Of a DNA stretch of 64,000 nt, positions 39,701-48,515 are shown one piece after another (positions within the stretch are counted from its first letter, which is position 1; each line of letters starts with the position of its first letter). The notes beneath the pieces are model-generated. The model saw only the letters and a list, made by a program, of their open reading frames with translations, was not told the origin of the DNA and searched no databases. Origin of the DNA: Apostichopus japonicus (taxonomy: Eukaryota; Echinodermata; Holothuroidea; Aspidochirotida; Stichopodidae); assembly GCF_037975245.1 (NCBI RefSeq), contig NC_092580.1, positions 32,639,001-32,703,000 of the forward strand. Direction: 5' to 3'. Made by a program: the position numbers and the translations under genes.

Positions 39701-42700
39701 CCGCCACTGGCTATCCTGTGTATATAATAGGACTCAGCGCTGTAATTATGTCACTGTTCCCCTTCTCTTCCCTTGGCGTTTTTTTTCTTTTACTCCCTCC
39801 TTTTCTCCCTTTTCTCTCTTTCTTCTCTTTCTTTTCCCTTCCTTCCCCTCCTCCTCCTCTTTTCCCCCTCTTTTTTCTTATTTTCTCTCCTCTTTTTCTT
39901 ACCGGGGGGGGGGGGCGCCCCCAACGCCCCCCCTGGATACGCGCCTGTAATACGTTGTTTAATATAGACCTGTGCGATTATTGGTATATGCTTGAAGACC
40001 CCTAGTACAATAGATCAGCTCGTATGTCTTTTAACCTTTATCCTGACTATACTGCACGTTCTCTTGTCTTTATCTCTTATACGTTGTTTCATATAGACAT
40101 ATACGATTATTGTTACTATGCTTAACCGATCCCTAGTGCAATAGATCAGTTCGTATGTGTTTCAACCTTTATCCTGACTATACTGCACGTTCTCTTGTCT
40201 TTAACCTTTATCTCTTATACGTTGTTTCATATAGACATATACGATTATTGTTACTATGCTTAACCGATCCCTAGTGCAATAGATCAGTTCGTATGTATTT
40301 CAACCTTTATCCTGACTATACTGCACGTTCTCTTGTCTTTATCTCGTATACGTTGTTTTATATAGACATGTACGATCATTGTTACTATGCTTAACCGATC
40401 CCTAGTGCACAGGCGCGTAGCCAGGAATTTGCCAAGGGAGGGGCGAAACTGTAGACTCGGCATTGCAAACTATCTAAGCGTAGCGTCACCATGATTGGCG
40501 CGAAGCGTACAAGAAAATTTTGGCTGAAAATGCCCCCCACATCGCTGGAAATGGCACTTCCCAGGCCTTGTAAGTTGCATCTTAGCATTTTCTTTTTTGA
40601 AAATACTAGCGATATCATAAAAACATTAAAAACAATATAAAAAATATGCTCAAGGGGGGGCTTCCCCCTTCGCCCCCCCTTGGCTACGTGCCTTATCCTA
40701 GCTTTATTCTAATTATACTGTACATTCTCTTGTCTTTCTTTGCTTAAAGCAGCGGAAGATTCTGAATCACTAAAGAAAGATTTTGAAAGATTTCTAGAAG
40801 ACACCAATCAGAGAACATCACTCAATGACGTCACTGACAGATGTTCTTCCATTCGTCGAAGATGCGTCGAATCAGGGCAACTTTTCAAACGAAACGTAGT
40901 CTGCGCTAGTAACATGAAAAGATACATGAACTTGTGTCATTTGCAGATAAGGTCATGTGACCTCTTGGAACAATCGGGAGACGAACTCCAACAGAAACGG
41001 TGCCTTTGGATAGAAGTTCCCGACGGTAAGCGTTCGACAAAAAAAAGTATACCCCGTTACTCAAAATGGCCATTTAATAGTTGTCAAGCATGAGAAGAAT
41101 CGACTCCGAGTCAGTGATTCAACTCGACTCCAAGATAAATTGGATCGTTAGATCGAGTCTCTGATACATGATTATGTGAGTTCTCGCTCCTAGTCCTTCT
41201 ATACTCATGGGCAACAGAAGAGATATTCATGCTATCTTGAACTCATTTATTACAACTTTTTTTGTCTTCACTGAAGCATTAAACCTAAATCTGGTACAGC
41301 GAAATACGATACAACTTATCCAACAGTTTGATGCATACAACCACGTGTACAAAATACATCATGTAAACCTATAGCTAATAGATGGTTAGTTAGTTATATC
41401 ATATTACTTTCCACGATAGAAATTCGAGACGGCGGTTAATTCATGGTGGGATATGAACTGCAAAAAAGGAGGAAAGTACACGAAACCCCTCTCTGAAACT
41501 ACAATGTTAGAGCACAAAACAATAACTAAAGGTTTTGATATTTTCAAACAATGTCAGATCCTCTCCCTATACGCTCACCCCATCTACCACTCTCCTGTTC
41601 TCAACCCCTCGTACGTAATACAGTCTCTGTCTTTGAAATATGTGTGGTGTTTAAAGAGAGAGAGAGAGGGGGAGGGGGGTTAAAGGGGGCATTTTTGCAT
41701 TTTTGTTACATTCTACACCATAGTCTGTCTTTAGCTTCTTTTAGTTTCTTGTTTCTGTTACTCAATAACAAGATGGCGATAATGGTGACGACAGCAGTGG
41801 AACAAACAGCAAGGGAACAAGTAGTACAAGTACGGATGAAGATAGTGACGTCACGGGTAGCAATAGTAAGTCCAAGAGTGATGGCAGCAACAGCAAGATG
41901 AGGACTAACGATGAGGATAGCATTGACGGAGAAAGTGAAGGTAAACATCTTCTTTAATACATTTCGTAGAATCTGTAGAAAGTCATATATATCATTAAGC
42001 CGACAACACACTGCCCTACTAGGGTGCAACCACGTTTATTTCTGGGTGTTAAATCCCCAAGGTTTACATAAGCGGTGCTGCTCTCCCCCTCCGGTCACTG
42101 GCAGACAGGATATTACAAACATTTCTTTAACATGCTTATACGGTACAACCTAATTAGTCGAAAATTGTCGAAAATTGTTTCAAGAAATGGCAAAATATAG
42201 CACCATTTTGCATTCTCCATTTTGCATTCTCCAAGCACTCTCCATTTTCCCCAAATTTTTCAGAAGAAAGGGTAACACTCGATTTAGTTCCTTCCCCCTG
42301 GAGGACTGGACACTTTAGCTCCCCCCCCCCACCCACCCGGCCGTCGTATCGTGGAGAGTCTTAGATGGTCTGACAGGGTCACGATTGCAGTGTGCGATGG
42401 TCAAGACAATTGGGGTCAGTCGTACGACGATAGGTTCTTTGGCGATTATCGAAACCTAGCTAGGCTACTACATCCACCCCATCTACCACCTACTGTTCTC
42501 AACCTCTCGTACGTAATGCAGTCTCTGTCATTAAAATGTGTGTGATGTTTAAAATGGGGGGGGGGGGAGTAAAGGGGGAGGGGAGAAGTTTCATTGTCAT
42601 TTTTTTCATTTTTGTTACATTCTACACCATAGTCTGTCTTTAGCTTCTTTTAGTTTCTTGTTTCTGTTACTCAATAACAAGATGGCGATAGTGGTGACGA

Positions 42701-43991
42701 CAGCAGTGGGACAAACAGCAAGGGAACAAATAGTAAAAGTAAGGATGAAGATAGTGACGTCACGGGTAGCAATAGTAAGTCCAAGAGTGATAGCAGCGGC
42801 AGCAAGATGAGGACTAACGATGAAGATAGCATTGACGGAGAAAGTGAAGGTAAACATCTTTTTTTATACATACCGTAGAATCTGTAAAAAGTCATATATA
42901 TCATTAAGCCGACAACACACTGCCCTACTACGGTGCAACCACGTATATTTCTGGGGTTAAATCTCCCAGGTTTACATCAGCTGGGCTGCCCTCCTCCTCC
43001 GGTCACTGGCAGACAGGATATTACAAACATTTCTAGTGCATAAATATATAATATGCTTATACGGTACAACCTAATCAGTCGAAAATTGTGTCAAGAAATG
43101 GCAAAATATAGCACCATTTAGCATCTAAGCACCCTCCATTTTACACACATATCTCAATAGAAGGGGGGAACACTATCTTTAGTTCCTTCCCCTGGACAAC
43201 TGGACAATTTCGCTCCCACAGTTTTAGTGCTGAAAAATATAACATGCTTTTACGGTAAAACCTTATCATTCTAAATTTGTTTCCAGAAATGGCAAAATAT
43301 AGCACTATTTTGCATCTAAGCACTCTCCATTTTACCCAAATTTCTCAAAAGAAGGAGGAACACTATCTTTAGTTCCTTCCCCTGGAGGGCTGGACACTTT
43401 AGCTTCCCCACCCACCCCCCATCCCCGACCGTCGTAACGTGGAGAATCTCAGATGGTCTGACAGGGTCACGATTGCATTCTGCGAGGGTCACGACGACTG
43501 GGGTTAGTCGTACGACGATAGGTTCTTTTGCGATTATCAAAACCTAGCAAGGCTACTACATTCACCCCATCTACCACCCTACTGTTCTCAACCCCTCGTA
43601 CGTAATGCAGTCTCTGTCTTTGAAATATGTGTGTGAAAGGGGGAGGTAAAAGGGGGGGGGGGTGGGGAGAAGTTTCATTGTCATTTTTTCATGTTTGTTA
43701 CATTCTATACCATAGTCTCTATACCATAGTCTGTCTTTATCTTCTATTTGTTTCTTGTTTCTGTTTCTCAATAACAAGATGGCGATAATGGTGACGACAG
43801 CAGCGGGAGAAACAGCAAGGGAACAAATAGTAAAAGTAAGGATGAAGATAGTGACGTCACGGGTAGCAATAGTAAGTCCAAGAGTGATAGCAGCGGCAGC
43901 AAGATGAGGACTAGCGATGAAGATCAAGGTGTGACGAGCGGTAACGAATATGTGACGAAAATTGACGGAAAAAGTGAAGGTAAACATCATA

Positions 43992-44029
<38 letters not shown>

Positions 44030-47000
44030 TTAAGCCGACAACACACTGCCCTGCTGATCGCGGCGATCTGACGGGTGGGGCGCAGCCATGTATATTTCTG
44101 GGGGCTCAATTCCTCAGGTTTACATCAGTGGGACTACATTCCCCCCTCTCTGGCAGCGAGAATATTACAACATTTCTAGTGTATAAATATATAACATGCT
44201 TATACGGTACAACCTTAACAGTCGGTCGTTAATTGTTTCAAAAAGTTGCAAAATATAGCACCATATTGCATCTTAGCGCCCTCTACTAATTTACCCAAAT
44301 ATCTCAAAAGAGGGGGCTAAGTCCCTCAGGTTTACATCAATGGGGCTACCCCCTCCCCCTCACTAGCAGACATGATATTACAACATTTCTAGTGTATAAA
44401 TATATCACATGCTTATACGGTACAACCTTAACAGTCGTTCGGAAATTGTTTCAAAAAGTTGCAAAAAATAACACAATTTTGCATCTATGCACTCTTCATT
44501 TTACCCAAATTTCAAATTTTTCAAATGAAGGGGATAACACTATCCTTAGATCCCTCCACTTGGCGAATTGACACTTTACCTCCCCCCTCCCTGTCTCAAC
44601 GTGGGGAGTCTTAGATTGTCGGACAGGGTCATTATCGCTTACGATCACCACTAATCAAGACTGACCCAGTATTGATTCGCGTCTGCTTCAGTCGTAGAAA
44701 ACAACATGTATCGTTTTCCCGACTGGCAGACTACATTGTGCGAGGGTCACGACGATTGTGGTCGGTCTTACGACGATAATAGGTTCGTTGGCGATGATAA
44801 TAACCTAGCTAGGATACTATATATACATTCACCCCATCTACCACCCTACTGTTCTCAAACCCTCGTAGGTAATGCAGCCTCTGTCTTTGACATGTGTGGG
44901 TGTTAAGTAGGGGGAAAAAAGTTTCATTTCCAATAATAATAATATTAAAGTGAAAACGTTATGCTAACATACATTGCGATATACCATCCAGGGTCGTATT
45001 TACTTTGTTATGAGAATGGCATGGCACAGGCAGACAGCTAAGCTACTACATTCAATATGAGCTGGGTCTTTTCCGTCTTGTTGTTGTTTAGTCGGATTGT
45101 ATAAACGGTCGGCTTTCTATTGTATTGATGCTGAAACTCCAACACAATATTCGCATTAATCACCCACTGATCAAGTGTCCCATGTGTCCCAAACAGTGAA
45201 AGGCAAAAATCGTCACGCAGTTTTCATTCTCAGATATAAAGATTTATATAGATATTTCAGACCAATATCGCAAATTGTGATTTTGTGTTTTTTTAATCCT
45301 AAAGGTCGCAGCAGCTCAGAGATTACATTTACTTCAAATTATGAAGATGTCTCTTTGATATGTGAGTTTTTTTTTAAGGATCAGTAGTCAGAGGCAGTAC
45401 ATTTGAGTCCGTCAGGGGGGGCATTCGTCCCCCTGACTATATGGACGCTCCGCCACTGCCCACCACCAAACCAAAGCACACCCCCCTTCTTCCCGCTTCA
45501 GTCCTCATCCCATGTTTTCTAACGAATAAACTTTTCCTTATCTCTTTAAAATTAGTCTCAAGCAGTGATGAAGAAGATGTTTTCACTCCTACAGGTAAGA
45601 GGCACTCCTCCTCTCTTCTGCTCCCCTCCCCCACCCTCTCTCTATCTCTCTATATGTCTTTCACTCAAGTCCACTCCATCAAGTAGAATAAACATTATGC
45701 GATTTCATCGTATAGGTCTAGGTATCATACATGAACTATATTCAAGCTTTTGATTTCATTTTATTTTTCAAAACTATTTTTTCACTCTTTTTTTAATAAA
45801 ACGTTATGAAATATTCTAAAGCCTCAATTCTTGTGTGAAAACATTATTTTTTTTACTTTCCTTACTTATAAATGTATATATTATGCAATGACGTCACTTT
45901 TTTAAGGCCTGTTTTTCATTCATAGTAGTATTTTGAACTTAGAATGACCAATGAGAAACTTCCCCATCTTCTGAACAAAAAATGTTCAAGTTTTTTCCAA
46001 ATATTTTTTTTACTGCAGGTAACGATAGGGATACGGATGGTAATATAGGTAAGTCAAAGTGAAATGTTAATGTATGTTATCAGGTTGTCATGGTAATTAA
46101 AATGTATATGCTAAAATGATGCTAGATGGGAAATTAGTAACAGTGATATAGTTAAACTGTTTACGCATGCGCAATACTGTTAACGCTATGGCGGACAGAA
46201 GGCTTCCATTTGGAAGCAGGACACTTCGCCCAACAACCATTTCGCCCAACTGCCATTTCGCCCAACCTTACCATTTCGCCCAACCAGCCTGGTCATTTCG
46301 CCCAACCAGCCTGGTCATTTCGCCCAACCAGCCTGGTCATTTCGCCCAACCAGCCTGGTCATTTCGCCCAACCTTGATTAAATATGATACTTCAAAAGGA
46401 AACGTTCGGGAATTGTTAAAGTTACAGGATACGAACAGAATATTAAGGAATCTTGAGGATAGATCAGTGTTTTAGGAGTTAGTGCGGGTAGGTTCGATAG
46501 TAAACGTTCGGGAATTATTAACGTTACGGGTTACGAACCGAGTATTATAAGGAAACTTGAAGTCGTGGTTAAATTGATTACATATGTGGTTACATTGATA
46601 AGGTGGTTACATTGATTAATTATAGTACTTCAATATTACGGACGGGTTTTATATATATATATTTTTTTCAATTTAATAAGGAAACGTTCGGGAATTGTTA
46701 GTCAGTAGGATGGATCAGTGTTTAAGGGGTAAGGTTTGAAAGGTTTTTATGAAGACCGATTCCCCTGTGTTTGTATAATAATATAACTTCCATTGTATGC
46801 GTAAACGCCTAAAGTAGTGTAATCCTCCCATTATACCCGAAATAACTGCTCAGACTTTGATCGATATCGAGCGGACCTCACTTTTTTCATTTACCTATTA
46901 CGAAGTAACCTAATCCAAAATAAATCAAATTGAACTAGTGGAATAGAAAAAGTAATATTATTCTGACTGAATATTAGAAAAAATAAGGTTGGGCGAAATG

Positions 47001-47690
47001 ACCAGGCTGGTTGGGCGAAATGACCAGGCTGGTTGGGCGAAATGACCAGGCTGGTTGGGCGAAATGGCAGTTGGGCGAAATGGTTGTTGGGCGAAGTGAC
47101 TAGAAAGCATATAAACTTAGTGGTAAAACCGATGCTACTTTGTTTCATTTTTCCTTCCCCGTTTTTTCTGAAATTTCGTCAAGTCACTTATTTTACGACA
47201 CTGAGTTCGTGCTTGGTACCATCTTCAAAATTTATGAAAAAGATTATGACGGCTTATAAATCTGTATAAATATACGGGATACGCAAAAAACCAAGGCTGT
47301 AGCTGACCCAGAGAGACCTTACATAGACTTCGCACTCATCCTATTATATTGCTATTTTATCAATGAGTGAAAACAATTCCAAGGTAACAGGTAGCACAAA
47401 GGGGCATGACTTCTCCAACTCTATCTCTCACACCTGATCGGATAGACCAGTGATATAAATAGCACCTCTCTGGATATACCATGGAAATGCCATGTTTACA
47501 CTTTCAAGATCTACTGAGACCCCCCCCCCCCTCCCCTTCTTCAGCACGTCCCTATACTGTCTCCATTATACGCTTTCCAATGCATGGAACTATCTGGTAC
47601 ATTGCGTTTACAGGCTTTAACCGGTTGGTATTTATCAATTTTATCGACTGTATTTCTTTTTCTTTCTTTGAAGGAGACTTTCATCAGTGA
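36723..47690 (+). CDS. Secreted Kazal-like protein with acidic Ser/Asp-rich tail
   Basis: Predicted exons: 36723-36792, 40750-41025, 41773-41940, 42682-42849, 43779-43979, 45305-45361 (candidate), 45556-45594, 46019-46048 and 47674-47690. All have GT-AG borders, all junctions are phase 1, and the result is about 341 residues. Residues 1-15 form a signal peptide (MKFFLVMMLCLCASA), followed by a basic QQRKRR that may be a furin site. Cysteines 55, 62, 75, 86, 93 and 108 have Kazal/follistatin spacing (10 residues between Cys3 and Cys4, 6 between Cys4 and Cys5) and VCAS..YMNLC resembles the Kazal core. Residues 116-336 are Ser, Asp, Gly and Lys rich with S-x-E and SSSDEED motifs, possible sites for secretory (FAM20C-like) or CK2-like kinases. 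I do not recognise a named family; a secreted inhibitor-like or matrix protein is the inference. Splicing is unconfirmed. Confidence 0.72.
36985..37210 (+). repeat. First part of a 130-bp tandem array in intron 1
   Basis: Contains the unit landmarks CTCTTATACGTTG, ACGAT.ATTGTTACTATGCTT, GACCGATCCCTAGTGCAATA, CAGCTCGTATGTCTTTTAAC and CTGCACGTTCTCTTGTC. The same unit recurs at 39948-40408, so an array has probably been split by insertions. Confidence 0.7.
37262..37969 (+). mobile_element. Solo LTR of an LTR retrotransposon
   Basis: 708 bases begin TGTTATGAAAT and end ATATTACA, flanked by the 4-bp direct repeat CAGG (37258-37261 and 37970-37973). A strong TATAAAAGG at 37631-37639 and a TCAGTTCG initiator-like site about 35 bases on are what an LTR promoter should have. 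No internal region or second LTR is present, which suggests loss by recombination. A 4-bp repeat can arise by chance. Confidence 0.6.
38018..39947. mobile_element. Cluster of degraded hAT-like ends
   Basis: Ends seen: CAGGGGCGTATCCAGG at 38018-38033, CATAGGCGTAGGAGG at 38654-38668, CAGGCGCGTTTCG at 39161, CCTCGATCCGCCACTG ending at 39709, and CCTGGATACGCGCCTG at 39932-39947. The first and last match as inverted repeats at 15 of 16 bases but lack matching flanks. Inside, 39180-39420 has two copies of GTTGGCGCGAAGCGTACAAG. Boundaries are unresolved. A pyrimidine-rich run (39755-39900) gives spurious frames. Confidence 0.45.
39948..40749 (+). repeat. Main part of the 130-bp tandem array in intron 1
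   Basis: Units start near 39967, 40096, 40234 and 40365 (129, 138 and 131 bases apart) with ATATAGACAT.TACGAT.ATTG. The last unit is split by a MITE at 40409-40694 and resumes with TTATCCTAGCTTTATTCT up to the exon 2 acceptor. Confidence 0.85.
40409..40694. mobile_element. MITE inserted in the tandem array
   Basis: Left end CAGGCGCGTAGCCAGG and right end CTTGGCTACGTGCCT are imperfect inverted repeats. The insertion splits a repeat unit exactly after CCCTAGTGCA. The interior (AAGCGTAGCGTCACCA, GGCGCGAAGCGTACAAG, GTTGCATCT) is shared with the element near 39161. No clean 8-bp duplication was found. Confidence 0.65.
40750..41025 (+). CDS. Kazal-type gene exon 2: Kazal/follistatin-like domain
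   Basis: Encodes residues 24-115. An acidic helical lead (SESLKKDFERFLEDTNQ) precedes six cysteines spaced 6, 12, 10, 6 and 14 residues apart. Spacing from Cys3 to Cys5 agrees with Kazal domains, while the Cys1-Cys2 spacing and the replaced G in the usual CGSDG core are atypical. The acceptor is TTAAAG and the donor GTAAGC, both phase 1. Confidence 0.8.
41773..41940 (+). CDS. Kazal-type gene acidic exon, copy A
   Basis: 168 bases, phase 1 at both ends, residues about 116-171, from DGDNGDDSSGTNSKG to DEDSIDGESE. Very rich in Ser, Asp, Gly and Lys. The acceptor AACAAG has a weak pyrimidine tract in all three copies. The donor is GTAAAC. Antisense frames across it are shadows. Confidence 0.78.
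42682..42849 (+). CDS. Kazal-type gene acidic exon, copy B
   Basis: 168 bases, same length and phase as copy A, and differing from it at only a few codons (for example N to S and T to N/K changes). It lies 909 bases downstream of copy A, and the surrounding intron sequence is duplicated too. Most differences from copy A change residues while Ser/Asp richness is kept. Confidence 0.78.
43779..43979 (+). CDS. Kazal-type gene acidic exon, copy C
   Basis: 201 bases, phase 1 at both ends. It matches copy B through KMRT.DED, then gains an 11-codon in-frame insertion (QGVTSGNEYVT) before the shared DGKSE end. The added 33 bases keep the frame, consistent with selection on coding. A (TA)n tract follows in the intron near 43996-44025. 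Confidence 0.78.
45305..45361 (+). CDS. Candidate short exon of the Kazal-type gene
   Basis: 57 bases between a T-rich acceptor (TTTTTTTAATCCTAAAG) and a strong donor GTGAGT. It is phase 1 at both ends and open in frame: GRSSSEITFTSNYEDVSLI. Including or skipping it leaves the frame of the gene intact. It is supported only by splice signals and phase agreement. Confidence 0.5.
45556..46048 (+). CDS. Two short acidic exons of the Kazal-type gene
   Basis: 45556-45594 (39 bases) encodes SSSDEEDVFTPT with acceptor ATTAG and donor GTAAGA. 46019-46048 (30 bases) encodes GNDRDTDGNI with acceptor CTGCAG and donor GTAAGT. Both are symmetric phase 1 and keep the Ser/Asp/Glu bias of the copied exons. 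Exons this small are weak individually; consistent phase is the main support. Confidence 0.62.
46222..47098. mobile_element. Foldback element with GCCCAAC subterminal repeats
   Basis: Left arm 46222-46375: CACTTCGCCCAACAACCATT, then ATTTCGCCCAACTGCC, then several tandem 22-base units of TCATTTCGCCCAACCAGCC type. Right arm 46987-47098 is the inverted complement in mirrored order and ends GTTGGGCGAAGTG. The interior (about 600 bases) is non-coding. No target duplication was identified. It lies in the intron between 46048 and 47674. Confidence 0.85.
47674..47690 (+). CDS. Kazal-type gene last coding exon, version 1
   Basis: After acceptor TTTGAAG, phase 1 reading gives GDFHQ and a TGA. The exon seems to continue to a donor GTAAAT at 47703, only 12 bases past the stop, so the next exon would be 3' non-coding and nonsense decay is not expected. 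Confidence 0.5.
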
Positions 47691-48278
47691 AATCGTGAAA
47701 AGGTAAATTTAATAGTAATGATAGCATATATATATAAGGAAAAGTCGTTGGGCACGTGATCTCGAGACCTGATGTTGCTGCACACACCATAACTGTGAGT
47801 TAATTTGAAAGAATCATTTGAATTTACAATTTCTTTTCACGAGCAAAGGTACTGAATATACATGTTATATAGGCCTATAGGTAATTACATTCTGCTATGT
47901 TCTTAGTACATTAGTGTAGTCTTACAGAAAACTGACTGTTAGAACTATTAAAGTGAAATTAACTTACTCTGATATCTGAATGAAAATCGGCAGACCTGAA
48001 TACGCGTTTAAGAGATATACGTGTGCTTATGTGTGTTAGTGTGTGTGATTCTGTATGTGTGTGCGCCTACAATCAACCCACTGGAAAAAGGAAGACATTT
48101 CCATGGTTACGGTGCCAGATAAAACTAACATGTCCATAATTTTCAATGAGACTAAACTTAAGGTAGTATCTATATATAGACTTTCAGCTACACGTCAATT
48201 TTAATGACATAAGCAACAATTGAAAATATGAACTTCTGTCTAGCCTTGAAAGAAAATACTTTCTTTTTATTTCCACAG

Positions 48279-48331
48279 AATCGACAGACGAACCGGAGAA
48301 GGCCCATTACATAATTCATTACAACATTTAA
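48279..48331 (+). CDS. Kazal-type gene alternative last coding exon
   Basis: If 47674-47702 is skipped, the acceptor TTCCACAG at 48278 joins 46048 in phase 1 and adds ESTDEPEKAHYIIHYNI before TAA. The same exon serves as 3' UTR in version 1. An AATAAA follows at 48493-48498. Confidence 0.45.
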
Positions 48332-48492
48332 AGGTTATACATTATAAGTATACATATATTCATATGTATGCTTTATATCAAGTAGTGGGGTTTTTAGTTT
48401 CTCTATATGCCAGGGTTCCTTTTCATTTAGTAGTAACTTGACTTTGTATTTGATTACCAATGCCAACTGTTTAATATACAGAAATAGAGCAA

Positions 48493-48498
48493 AATAAA
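48493..48498 (+). promoter_or_regulatory. Candidate poly(A) signal of the Kazal-type gene
   Basis: AATAAA about 160 bases after the alternative stop codon, in an AT-rich stretch suitable for a 3' UTR. Confidence 0.5.
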
Positions 48499-48515
48499 AC
48501 TTAACGAAACGTCAA

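Larger units (their letters stand above)
41576..44935 (+). repeat. Tandem segmental duplication carrying the acidic exon
   Basis: Landmark CACCCCATCTACCAC recurs near 41576, 42478, 43563 and 44830. Each of the first three blocks (about 0.9, 1.1 and 1.3 kb) contains introns plus one acidic exon. The fourth keeps only about 100 bases of the block start and no exon. Introns also share a TTGCAAAATATAGCACCAT..GCATCTAAGCAC segment, duplicated again inside block 3 (near 43086, 43285, 44245 and 44460). Confidence 0.9.

Noticed and set aside
38018-39947. Single hAT element joining the two matching ends
   Set aside because: The TIRs match at 15 of 16 bases but the flanking 8 bases differ, so pairing is not secure.
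41272-41352. Possible exon after TTCACTGAAG reading LNLVQRNTIQLIQQF
   Set aside because: Its only good donor gives phase 0, which breaks the phase 1 chain of the gene.
41706-43990. Antisense frames of 80-139 codons over the acidic exons
   Set aside because: They mirror the Ser/Asp codons of the sense exons; the sense frame has splice borders and phase agreement.
46167-46475. 102-codon frame rich in FAQP/SFRPT
   Set aside because: It is a translation of the GCCCAAC foldback repeats.
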